From the NCBI GenBank assembly GCA_021904315.1, contig CM038922.1, positions 10,701,347-10,765,346 of the forward strand: 64,000 bases of DNA, read 5' to 3'. Below the pieces are notes generated by a model, which made no database searches, had not been told where the DNA came from, and saw nothing but the letters and a program-made list of their open reading frames with translations. Below are positions 26,331-38,213 of this stretch, piece by piece (positions within the stretch are counted from its first letter, which is position 1; every line of letters begins with the position of its first letter). This DNA is from Sphagnum magellanicum (lineage: Eukaryota > Streptophyta > Sphagnopsida > Sphagnales > Sphagnaceae). Both the position numbers and the translations under genes were made by a program.

Positions 26331-27200
26331 TTTGTGTCGCAACCCTAACCTTAAGCTTGCAACCAAGGCAAGGGCTTGCAAGAGGGCGAAACAAGAGGGA
26401 TACCCGGGAGGCACATCTTATACCCCCAGGAGTGCAGGAGAGTGTGAAAGAATGAACCCTCACACTCCCAAGGCAACTCCCACTTGGGGAGTTAGAGTCC
26501 CGAAGGACCCCTGAATTTTCAGGGAACAATTGCAGGGGTCAAAACCCATCGATTTGAAAAGTTTTTTATATCATTGGAAATCCATTGAAACGTAGATGTC
26601 TAAAATGGGCTCACATCACCCATTTGAACATCTAAAACACAAGTTATGGCCAAAAGAAAGGTCGGGAGTCAAATTGCCAATTTGATTCCCGACCATTAAA
26701 AGTCGGGAATCGACCCGATTTCCTTGCATGCAAGTTGCATGCGACATATTGTTAAAAAGCTCTCAACGAGGGCTACAACTTTGCTTTAGACCTCATCGTG
26801 ATCAGAGGTTTGCACACAAAAAGTTATGGGGCTCCAAAGTCGCGAAAATTTTAACTTTAGCAATTTCGGGACTCCTAGTTGGGAGTCCCGAGATAAAAAG
26901 CCATTTGGATGTGGGTCTCGTGGAGAAGCACAAAGTATATTATAAGGGGGAAGGTGGTGGCTTCCCCCAAGTCCAAGCCGTAGTGAGTCTTTATGAGTAT
27001 GAGTTTGCATGTGGTTCGTCCTAGCACCATAAGTGCTTCAATTATGCACTAACCAACTTGTTGTTTGGTTTGTGCAAATCTGAGTGAATGATTAAGTGTT
27101 TGTCATTCTTCCTTGTCCCATCCCGGAGCTCCAGCACGCCCTTTTACCCCCCCCCCCCAAAGTGTTGCAAACCGGGGAACGTGCCCCGATTCCTTGTTTT
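26331..27200 (+). mobile_element. LTR-like GC-richer island (possible solo LTR)
   Basis: This block stands out from the AT-rich surroundings. It has palindromes around CGGGAGTC (26661-26693 and 26867-26891), a TATATTATAAGG box near 26937, repeated CAAAAAGTTATGG-like phrases and a poly-C run near 27148. Regulatory palindromes, a TATA box and no ORF suit a solo or truncated LTR, but no second copy or target duplication was found here, so boundaries and class are guesses. Confidence 0.35.
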
Positions 27201-30200
27201 TCCGCTGTTTTTAGTCTGGACTCACATTTGAGTCCATTAAGGAGCCTGGGGGTGCATCATTTTGCACTAATCTGCTCCCTTCATTGGTTGTCAAATTTGT
27301 TGAAAAATTTTAATATTGTGTGTGCACATCCAAAATACGTTGTGATGATGAATTTTTACCCTTCATGTCATTGTCTTTACTTTAGCCTCATGTTTGTTTA
27401 TAACATTGGCAAGAGTGAAAAATGTGTGTGTTGCAAGCACATGTGTCATATTGTTGTGATATTGGTTTCTAGAATCCCAATTGCTAATAGTTACATGCAT
27501 TAATCAACATGAATTGATAAGGATGTCCACAAGTACCTCTTACATGATCTAATCCACATTTGATCTACATTTTTTAAAAAGCATGATAGGTTATTATTCA
27601 TTTTGAAAAGATCATTTTTTCCTTATGCATTTTGGTGCCATGGGTTAATTTGAAGTGTTAGTAGTTGCACATTCTAATCTCGCACAAGAAGGAAATAAGT
27701 GTACATTTGTAATTTCAAATGCACATTTTTTGTATACCTACCATGTGATATTGGTCATTAGTGTTATATTAATTTACAATGAGAGGTCAAATTTCTTGCA
27801 TTAATAATTCTTTTATATGATGCCACATTTATAATTCATTTAAACAATAACCTTGAAGACCAACTTGTATGATTTCATGCAATTTGGGATCACATTTTGC
27901 ACACATGGCACTACATTTTGCAATTCCTACATGCCATTCTTTCATTGATTGATATGCCTATAAAAAGCTTATAACCTTTCCACAATCCAATAAAACAAAA
28001 ATTTAAGCACATTATTCCCTATATTTCATAAACTTAATTTTTAACATTACATTTTTACATAGAACATTATGCCTTCATGCATAACACTTGTATCGTTTAA
28101 ACAAGATGACATCCATATTTCACTTACAAAATTAAAAAAATTCATAGTTTCATAAATATGTAATCTACAAATATTTGATCTTTATCTTACAAAACTTGTG
28201 GGTGGTCCAATGTTAGGCAAGCTATGAGAAATGCCTTTAAGCACTTCACACCAATGGTTGTTACCTTAGTATTTAAATGTGAATATCTTGGACAATACAT
28301 TCCATATGAGATAATTATGATTCATTTACATCTTAAGGTCATGCTTTGGGATTTGAAAGGTTAGGTGTGTGTTGATTACATCAACTCTATTATTTACAAA
28401 GATCCTTTGAAGCTTGGGCCTTTGGTAGTTTTTTAAATGATTCATTATTGAATTTGTATGCATACTAGTTCCCCCACCCCCCACCCCCCCAATTTTGTGG
28501 TTTTGAAAGTTTGGTGAATTTTTTCAAAAAAATTACAATTAAAAAAAATTTACACTAAAACAATTCCAAATTTTTTTGTTGCCACAAAGCAAAAAAAATT
28601 GTTAGGAAAAATATGTTGATGCACACTAATATTAAAAAGTGCCTTAATCAAGGTGTTGGCAACAACATTATAACCTAAAATTATGTATTGATGGATGAAG
28701 GATGAAGAAACCAAAAGTGCTTTTGCTTTTGGTGGGTCATTTCCAGGAGGATGTGGACATGAAGAACAAAAGAAATTAAGTTGCCTTCTTTTAACATTGT
28801 TTGTTTGTGTTTATGTTTTGCAAGTTTCAATGACAATGGTAACTTTGTTGAGTGGCGATGCGGCTTTTGTTGGGTTGTCTAGACCTTGTGTGTGGTGTGC
28901 TTGGTTGATACTTATTTCTTGTGGAACTTTGCTCTTGATGAAAAAGAAAAAATGGTGATTAGTTAGGCGGATTCTAGTGAGATGTGTTGGGAGATCTAAA
29001 GCAAAGATTTAATGCACAATTGTTGGATTGTTTAGTGGTGTCTTCAATACAAATCATCAAGTTAAGTTTTTTTTCTTTTTTGTGTTTTGGATTTGGCAAT
29101 GATTGTGTGTGAGATGAATGCTCATTCATCCTCTACTGTCACTATGTTTGAACTCTTCATAATCTTCATGCACATGAAGAAGCAAAATAAGGTGTAAAAC
29201 TAGGTCATTTGGATGCATGGTAATAGGGTTCATATGGAGACGATGATGATCATTGTTAGGGGATTTGAAAAAGTTGGCTTGTAATGGCATTGTTTTCTTG
29301 GAGTTTTGGTATAATTGAAGAAATTAGGGTAGTTGTGTGGGGTTATAGAACAATGATGGTAGATGGAAGTGAGTACCCATATGCATAGGGGCTCCAGGGG
29401 AGTTTTTATTTCCATGGTTATCATTTGTGAGTTGATAGAATGAATCTTGCAAATTTGGGCCTTCAAGGGAATTGTCTATCACTTGTCAAGGCTTTTGGGA
29501 TGTGAGAAATTGAAGGACCCATATTGTTGGAGTCATGATTTCATCTGGGTGTGTTTGTGGTGGGATGTGTGATTTGAAAGTGAGAGTTTGGGTTGTAGGA
29601 TGTTGGATTGAAGAGTCATGAAAAAATAATCATGATAGTTCCAGAGAAAAACTCTAGAGTGATCTGATCCAAGTATGAACCAATAAGAAATGTAAGTTTA
29701 TGTGACTATATCACTCAGGATAAGGTCACATAAGTTTGCTACTTATGTTGGTGGCAGGAACTGCCACTCAATAAAATAATGATCCGAGGTTTCTGGATTT
29801 GTAATGTGAAATCAACACAAGCTCCTCATCTGTTGTTGTCAAGCATCCCTTTTTTTGGCTATAGCACATCATTTCTTCATTGCCACAAAACAGCATGCAC
29901 ACCCACCGTTATGGGCAGGTCCTAAAATCTCATATTTTTCGATCTGCCCATGAAATGTTTTTGAAAATTTTCATGTTCAGGCCATAAAAACATATATTTT
30001 TACATTATATGAGCTACTTTCTGGGTCATATGAGTATATATGGATCAGCATACTCAAATACAAACGATACTATACTCATATAGTGTTTTACCAGTGGCTA
30101 CACAATGAAAACCAACTATAGAAATCTGGCAATGTTTGTACTATTTTTTTTTCCCCTCACTGTTGGCGATTAAAACCCTCCAAAATCACTTTTATTTTTG

Positions 30201-30964
30201 AAAATTTTTATTTCCCTTTTTGGCGAAATTACTCCAATAAAAAAACCAACGCTGAGCTGATTCCCTTTCAGGGGATGTTCCAGGGCACTTGGGGGCCACA
30301 GTAAACGAGCACCCACCAGTGCACCATCCACTGGATGCCGGTTTTGAGTCAGTTGTGGATGAATCTCAACTGAGTTACTACCTGGTCTCATCTTGGTAAC
30401 CCATTCAATAAAAGTAGACAGGTAGGTTACTCTATAGACAGGTAGGTTAAAAAATAGGGAACTACTATGTAAGTAGATAGTTTATACATAGTAGGTAGGG
30501 GCTGTTTATACTACCTACATAGTTGGTAGGTAGTAAGTAAACAAAGCAACTGAGCTAACTACCACCATGGTTAGCTAGGGAACTGGAACCCAACAGAAAA
30601 CTGTTTCCTGATCACTTATCATCCATCCTTGATGGTGCACTGGTGGGTGCGCTGGTTCACGGTGGCCGGCACTTGGGCTGGTGGCCGCATTTGGGAACGT
30701 TTCCGGGGAATTTTGCGAAAAGTTTTGGACTTTCTTATACACAAACTTCACTCGTAACTGAAGAACGTGAGCAAACTCTGACGCCTGAAGAGCCTCTTTG
30801 TTTCCTACCGGAAGAAGACGAAAGCCCAAAACCTAGGAGAGAGAGATCTTGCGAGGATTCTCCAGCCACATAAGATAAGAAATTCAAACAAGTAGAAGAG
30901 AAGAAGATTGATTTCCTGTTGACATTCGTTGTCGTATCTCGTTCAGCGATGCTGCTGTGACAAG
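27201..30964. other. Intergenic DNA up to the omega-amidase gene
   Basis: AT-rich, without a gene that can be supported. An 87-codon ORF at 28695-28958 has a hydrophobic middle but no family resemblance. 30410-30560 contains repeated GGTAGGT/ACCTACC phrases able to fold back on themselves. From about 30600 base composition rises, consistent with the promoter and 5' UTR of the following gene. Purine-rich AGAGAGAG-type sequence precedes the start codon. Confidence 0.5.
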
Positions 30965-33900
30965 ATGAGAGCCACATTCATTCCCGATATCGCTCGCCCT
31001 TTACTACCATTGCGCCGCTTGACTCACCACTTCTTATCCATCCCCTCCGTTTCTTCTTCACGCTCTCCGTTCTGTGCTTCCCATCCTGTGCATAGCGAGC
31101 TTCTACTGTATATCAACAACTGTGATCTCGTTCACTCCAGTCGCAGTCCCGGGCATTTCTTCCAGGCCGGAGCAATTCGTGGTGTCACAGCTATGGCCTC
31201 CGGGTTTCGTCCCGAGACGGCGCGGCAGCCTCCAGTAGAGCGTCCTTCTACACCTCCAAATGGCGGAAGAGTGAGTTACCTATCGCTTTTCTTATGCAGC
31301 AGCAGCAGCAGCAAAAAGAGAATCTCGAACAGCAGAAGAGAAAACTGTGTGTCGTTTTATGACAATGGATGTTTGCATTTTTTTGCAAGGAGGGAGATGT
31401 GTTTGTAACCTTCTTCCCAAGGAGGAAGCTCTTGAATGTCGGCTTCTTCTTGAATGTATAGTCGTGTGCTTCTCTTCAAGGTCTTGCTAGGAGATAGTAC
31501 ATTGAGGCGTTGCGATGAGGAGTCCTCTGATCCCCTTGCGGATTTCCTAAAATTGCGCTCTCTGGAAATTTGTTGCAAAACATGATGATGGCAATGCAAA
31601 GCCATGTAGACTGTTGTGAGCATTGTCAAAAGGGTAAACTACTTCTCGGTATGATAATCTGATCGGCTGCGTGAGGCCCACAAACAAACAGGACTAGAGA
31701 TACATAACCATTGATTCTATCTCTGTCTGGGGATGTGCAGTATAAGATCGCACTGTGCCAGCTTGCAGTGACCTCTGACAAGGAGAGAAACATAGCCCAT
31801 GCTCGCAGTGTAATCGAGGCAGCTGCAGATAATGGAGCCCAGCTTATCCTTCTCCCAGTGAGCTCTTAACCTAGTAATCAGCTACCATCAAGGTTTTCTG
31901 TGGCTGGATGTTTTACCCAAGTTCTTGGATGTTCTTGAAAAGATTTTGGCTTAATGCTTGTCTGTTGAGCTTGATGGCATTAGACATCGATGTGTTGAGC
32001 AGATGCTTGAGAAAGAGAAAAGAGGACAATTTCTGCTTCCATGGTTTAGAGCTTTCTGCAAAGTTTGAGTGAAAATGAGCAAGGTAACTGAAATCAGAAT
32101 TCCTTCATGCACTTAATCCTCCACCACACTGTCTGATTCTTCTTTTCAGGAGATTTGGAACTGTCCTTATTCAAATGACAGCTTCCCAGTCTATGCTGAG
32201 GACATTGATGCTGGGTTTGAAGCATCCCCTTCTTCTGCAATGCTGTCAAACGTGGCACGTGAGAAGAAATTGACAATCGTTGGAGGTTCCATACCTGAGC
32301 GCAGCAATGGCCACCTATACAATACGTGCTGTGTTTTTGATAAAGATGGAGAGCTCAAGGCAAAGTACCGCAAGGTTTACACCTTCCTGTGGAGAGTTCT
32401 TTTTCATTTTGTTTTCCATTTATTTTCTGTAAGGATAAAGGTCACTTGACTTCACAGTTAAACCAAGAATGGCAGGTCTTTCTGAATGTTGGTTTTGACA
32501 TCATTGTGTTCAGGTGCATCTGTCTGACATTGATATTCCAGGGAAGATCACATTCAAGGAGTCTGATGTTCTCACTGCTGGGGATGGTCCCACGATTGTT
32601 GATACAGGTGGTTGCCATGTGAACTTGACCACTATATCCATCAGAGCACTGTAAGGAGAATGAGTAGGAGTTGTCTATAGCTTTGTTGAATTCAGCAATG
32701 GGCCATTGATGTTTTTGTGATGTGAAATTTCTGTGACTGTGAACACCCTCTTGCTTTGCTAGTTTCAAATTTGTGGTTGGTTTGTGCAGATGTGGGGCGC
32801 ATAGGAGTAGGAATCTGCTATGACATTCGTTTTCCTGAACTTGCCATGCTTTATGCTGCCCGGGGTAATCAATTCACATTTCACCACCTCTGCAATAGCC
32901 CTTTTGCAACTCATGGGATTGCAGAAATCTGTTTCCATCTAGTGATTATATTTGTCAAGGTGAGACCATAAAGTTCAACATTCTGGATGAGCAGGGGCAC
33001 ACATAATATGCTATCCAGGAGCTTTTAACATGACAACTGGCCCTGCCCATTGGGAACTCTTGCAAAAGGCCAGGTGCTCTTCCCAAGTCTCATGCTCCCA
33101 TTGGCTCCCAATTATATTTGATAATGCTGATCAGATATGAGTTCCTCATTTGGGTTCTTTCCCACTTGAGTGTGTGAAGTTGCCACTGACCTCTGTTATT
33201 TGTGGGTGCTGGGTGTGCAACACTGTGATGATTGTTGGCACTCGGCATCAGAGCTGTTGATAATCAGGTATGAGTGTCATTGCTGCTGAGATGCATTCAC
33301 AAGGAAGTCTAGTGATTTTGACCTTTGCCAACGGTTTTCTTTGGGTCCCATGTTTAATACCACCGTTTTTTAGACAAGATTCTGCAAGTGTAACATTCCA
33401 ACAGTTAATTTATCAAGGTTAAAACAGACATTAACTTCTAATGAAATGTGTGGACCCCTGTGTCAGATCTATGTGGCAACTTGTGCACCAGCAAGGGATC
33501 CTAGTGCAGGCTACATCGCTTGGGGACATTCTACTCTTGTTGGGCCTGTATGTCCTTCCTCCTCTTTATTTCTGCATAAATTCGTGACTGAAATTAATTT
33601 GAAGAAACAGGCAAAGCAACTGGACAAGACATCCAGTGTTCCAGTCTTTCAAACTGTTATTTGCAGTCCATTATTGGTGGTCCTCCAGGCAACCAACTCC
33701 TCAGCATGTTTTGAACTAATTATACTTTTTATCTTCAAACTCATGGTGCAGTTACATTTCTGCTTTCTTGAAATATCTCCCCAGTACAACATGTGATTCT
33801 TCTTGTCATTGATCTGCATCCATTCCTATTGAACACTGGCTTTCATCTTGTCTTGGGAAGCAGTTTGGGCAGATTGTAGCAACTACTGAGCATGAACAGA

Positions 33901-34338
33901 CAACAGTGATCGCAGAGATTGATTATTCTCAAACTGAAAAAATAAGGTGTCTACCTCCTTCTCCTTTCACCCCATTACACATGTATCAGTATACTGCTGC
34001 CTGTATCTACATGAATGTAGTAGGGAACCTCTCTATGGAGTGTACACAATGATGAGCATGATCATAGAATGACACAATGCTTTTCCCAAAAATGCTTGAA
34101 AATGAGTAGCCATTGCATTTGGAAAGTAAACCAGCTGTAGGGTTGGTGAACATATGAGAGACAGAAAAAGAGAAGAGAAAACACACTAGGAGAGCAAAAA
34201 CATCCAATGCACCCTCAGTATCTGAAAAACCTTACCATAACTGTTGCATGCAGGCTGAACATGCCACTGGAGAGTCAAAGGCGAGGTGACTTGTATAATC
34301 TCGTGGATGTTACTCGTCATGCAAGCCATAAGACCTAG
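30965..34338 (+). CDS. NIT2: Omega-amidase (NIT2-type nitrilase-family hydrolase), plastid/cytosol
   Basis: Nitrilase-superfamily omega-amidase hydrolyses alpha-ketoglutaramate/alpha-ketosuccinamate to the keto acid plus ammonia. Ten exons join into 386 codons plus TAG: 30965-31270, 31741-31857, 32150-32374, 32514-32607, 32790-32864, 32995-33073, 33252-33267, 33467-33547, 33864-33946, 34254-34338. The Glu-Lys-Cys triad is visible as LLPEIW (Glu142), KYRK before VHLSDIDIP (Lys216) and [10 protein letters not shown] (Cys257). The Lys-Cys spacing of 41 is typical. Other conserved blocks are [18 protein letters not shown] and [10 protein letters not shown]. Residues 1-76 are Ser/Arg/Pro-rich and short of acidic residues, like a transit peptide. 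A second in-frame ATG at 31193 (Met77, MASGFRPE) matches the cytosol-like start of relatives. Exon 7 is only 16 nt (encodes the end of R plus AVDNQ). The gene stands alone. Confidence 0.95.
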
Positions 34339-37300
34339 CTCTTCTGAATGCCTCATTTCATAATGCAGCAAGATTGAAGAATCTCTGCTTCCAGTAAGCA
34401 TCTGTGTTCTCAGTAGTTTCAAGGTTTCAACCTGGCTAATTCATCGTATGGCAATCCTTGTGATGGATGAATGGTTCTCATTGCTAAAAGTTGAACAAGA
34501 AAGCAACTGAGCTCTAGGTTTGGTGTTTACTCAAATTTGGTTTTATCAAGTTTTTGGGAGATTCATTTATCTCACAAGTGCTAATTGACTAAAACATTCT
34601 TTTCATAATGCGGTCTTCTTTTGCCAAAAAATGCACTAAGCATGTTTTTATGAATGTGAATTAATTATCTAATCATTTATGACAAAAAATTGTAATTGTT
34701 TGAATCTACATTAATTACTTAGATGATAAATCATATATGAATGGTTCATGGTGGTATTAAAATTGAGTGTATATTGGACCTACGATTGATGATCAGCAGA
34801 TTTTGCCAAAATATATTTTTCCAAAAAAATGGGTCCAACCCTAATCTCAATATTTCATGATTTCAATTATTAATCTCAGTACATGAGAATAACTTTGAAA
34901 GGTTTCCCATGTATGTTCTTGCATTATGCCAAAACCTTAGTTTTATGATTATTTAGATGTTTACATTTACAATTGTATGTGCCATTAGCAAGTGCATGTA
35001 ACTACATGACTTTGTGATTGCAATCACAAATGTCCATGATGACCACAAGTATAATCATAATGGACTATCTTAAATATCTCATCACTTAATCTTGGTCATC
35101 GGATCAACAACAAAACTGATAAAAATAATATTTATAAACTTATGTGGTGCTTACACATGGCAATCTTCAACCAATCATAAGGTTCCCTTTGTATTTTTAA
35201 AAACCTTTTCTTTCCATGAAGTTTTGGAATAAACAATATTCATTATTTATATATAGACATGTCCATAAATAATAATTATTTATTTTTTTGCAACTGGGTG
35301 TCCAAAGAGATGCTTCCATTGGGGGAGTGCTCAACACTCCAAAAAAAATTGCTCGTGGGCCAATGAATATGGCTCTTTCCAAAAAAAAAATAAAATAAAA
35401 TTATGAACACAACCATGAACTAATTAAAATATGAATCACACTATTTTATCACATTTTTTTGCACGTTTTTTTTATTGTGATAAAATTCATAGCACATTTT
35501 TTTTGTGGATTTTATGAGGCAATTGTTGTACCTATTATGATCATCAAAAGTTGGCTCCAATAGTGTCCAAAAATAAATTAATACATGCTCTTCTTTGCAA
35601 TGATTGAAGCACTTTTTTCAGTTCCTTTTGCTTCCCAAACTCTCCATCTCTTGATGGTATGTGTGTAGCTCATTATGATGGTATAAAGGTTCCCTCAAAT
35701 CCTTGAAGTCACTTCTTTTAGCTTTTCCTAAAATTGTAGCTTGGGCGTTGGTACCCATCTCAACCAAGGCCCCCCGAGCCTAAGCTCTTGGGTGTGTAAT
35801 GCCCTACCACTAGGGCATTACCCAAATGTAATGATCAAGGTATGTAGGCCGGTATCATGGGAAATACAAATTTTCATTTAGCAAAAGCAAAAATGCCCAC
35901 TCACAACAAGGTCATATGAAAGTGTACATTGCCTCCCTCCCTTTGTGGAGAACAAATTGAATATGGTTGGTTGTTGATGAGAGTTGTTAGGAAATGAGAT
36001 ATATATGAAATACATATGGCATAGAAGTTAAGTTTGCCCATGGCCAAATGGCCACCAAACTATGAATGATCCCCAATTCAATGAATAGTTTAGTTGTTGC
36101 CCTTAGAGTACAATCTATTCTTAAGCAATTTATATCTAGATAGTTTGAGGTGTCGACAAGTATCATTTGTATGCTATAAGACTATAATATTTCACCAACA
36201 CAATAATAATAAGTACACAAGCATAGCTTTGGTAGGTGAAGTTGGTTTCAAAGCTTCAATTGATTACAAACTTTTGTGGGTTTAGGGTTATATAGGTTTT
36301 GTGTATTAGGGTTTAGGGTTTGATGTTTAGGGTGTAATTAAGGATGATTAACCCATTGAACACAGATTCAATTCCAATGAAGATTTGACAACAGGGTTAC
36401 AAACTCCAATGTACTTAAAGGGTGTAGGGTTTAGGGTTTAGGGTTTAAACCCTAAACCCAATACACACAATATAACACAATTGTGTGTCCTTAGCCAATA
36501 ACTTCACCTTGCAAATCAACTGGATAGAGGTTGGCCACTATGAACAAAGTAGGTAGAAAGTGGAGTGGAAAAGAAGAATCAAAGAGAATTAAGTGGGGAT
36601 ATCTACACAGCCATCCACTTTCTTTGAGGATTTTTGGTTTTTGTGGCCCACATTTTGGATACCATGTGGACAAGTGCGGTGCATGCATTTGGTTTGATTC
36701 ATACTAACCAAATCCAGGTGATTCCAGCCCCACTTTTTTTGTGATGGTCCACCACCCCTAGGCCTTAGCCAACCCTAAAACACACAAGGCAAACATTGCA
36801 ATAAGCCTAAGCATACATGGATTACAAGGTTATTCACTATTTAGGAGCAGGAGGGACCTTACACCTATAATGTAGGCACCAAAATTCCTCCTACTCCTAC
36901 ACAGTAAGCTTACTTTTTAGGATCCTTCTTACTTATGTAGGAGCTAGAGAGAACTTACTTCAATAGACTTGCATCTCCTTCATCTTCACCGTCCTCTTGC
37001 TTCCCCCCTAAAAGAAATTTCACTGAACTTTTTAAACAAACCTTTCTATGCATATGAGTTTCAGTTGCAAGTTCACAGACCAAAAGGTGAAGCAACTTGT
37101 GAAAAACATGCTCATTTTGTTGCTTCTCCCAGAAGTAGCTAACAGAGACAGCACCAACAGCTACAGTGACAATGCACAAGAAAATAACCCAAAAAAATTC
37201 TGACAACGCACAACAAAATAACAAGTACCAACCCAAGAATTTTTACATTGGAGCTTACATGATGCAGGGTTTTCCAGATTGGGGCTTGTTGCCAAGACCT

Positions 37301-37474
37301 GTAATAAGATGTAACACTGGGCGATTAGTTTTGTAAAGACACTGTTAAAATTGGCATCTTTCATAAGCAACACAATTCAAGTATCTGTGATACTTTCATG
37401 TGGTCAATAGAACTAAACTTCCTGCCAAAGAAATGCGAACTGAAATTTGCTGAATTCATGAAAACTCACAACAA
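34339..37474. other. Intergenic DNA between omega-amidase and ALY
   Basis: The first few hundred bases should hold the omega-amidase 3' UTR. Beyond that the sequence is AT-rich, with a hairpin at 35797-35820 (TAATGCCCT/AGGGCATTA). A minus-strand ORF at 36955-37236 begins with a hydrophobic stretch and ends in an acidic tail, but it has no family resemblance, so it is not called a gene. Confidence 0.5.
36276..36465. repeat. Interstitial telomere motifs with a perfect inverted junction
   Basis: TTTAGGG-type units occur at 36280-36335, and a second cluster lies at 36421-36465. In the second cluster two GGGTTTA units run directly into AAACCC-TAAACCC, making a perfect 26-bp palindrome at 36434-36459 centred on TTTAAA. 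Confidence 0.92.
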
Positions 37475-37622
37475 ATCTGTTAACACTAAAGAAAGTATTT
37501 TCACCTATATAGAAAGGAAAGACAACATGCTCTCATAGTTCATACATCAAACCTGCTACACTGAACGAAGTGTTCTCACCTTTATAGAAAGGAAAGAACA
37601 CACACTTTCATAGTTCATACCT
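37475..37622. repeat. Two-copy direct repeat downstream of ALY
   Basis: Two diverged units of roughly 75-80 bp. Each has the order TTCACCT or TCTCACCT, ATAGAAAGGAAAGA and TCATAGTTCATAC (about 37480-37555 and 37556-37622). They lie about 600 bp past the ALY stop on that gene's downstream side, possibly in its 3' UTR or beyond. Confidence 0.75.
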
Positions 37623-38213
37623 TCATGACACTACCCATGGTAATGGTATCATTGTCATTGGAGGCAGCTTTAGGATGCTCCAGATTGAGCCATCTGCTCC
37701 CTGACACATCCTGCAAAAGACAATATCTTGCCTTTTCTAGACTAGAGAGTGATGATCCATTAGTATCCCACATATATTCTATCAAAGACAAATGCTGAAA
37801 ATGTTTCTTATGCATATCCCAAATTGCCAAAACAAAGCAACATGAACAGTGATTCTGACCAATTTCAGTCACCGAGAGCCCACCCTCACTCATTTTCACA
37901 ACTGGGAAGGAAAGTTTGGATTGCAGATTGTGCACAACAAAGAAACTGTGCTGAGATAGCATGCCATTCACAACTCTCTATCAGATCCCACCACAGCAGG
38001 AGTTCTGTGATACCCTCACAAAGGAACAATGCACACTTTTGGCCAGTGGAGACAAATTGTGCACTGTCAAGATCATGGACAACTAACAAACTCTTTTATC
38101 TGCCTGCCCACAGCAGTACTTCTAGAAAACAATGTATAGCTACACTAAGAAGGTTTGCCTGCAGAGAAGCCAGGCCAACAAAACTGTTCTTTTTACAGTC
38201 CTAGCTTGGCATA

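Noticed and set aside
36955..37236. 93-codon minus-strand ORF with a hydrophobic segment
   Set aside because: No family match or splice partner; may be a real small membrane peptide but cannot be supported.
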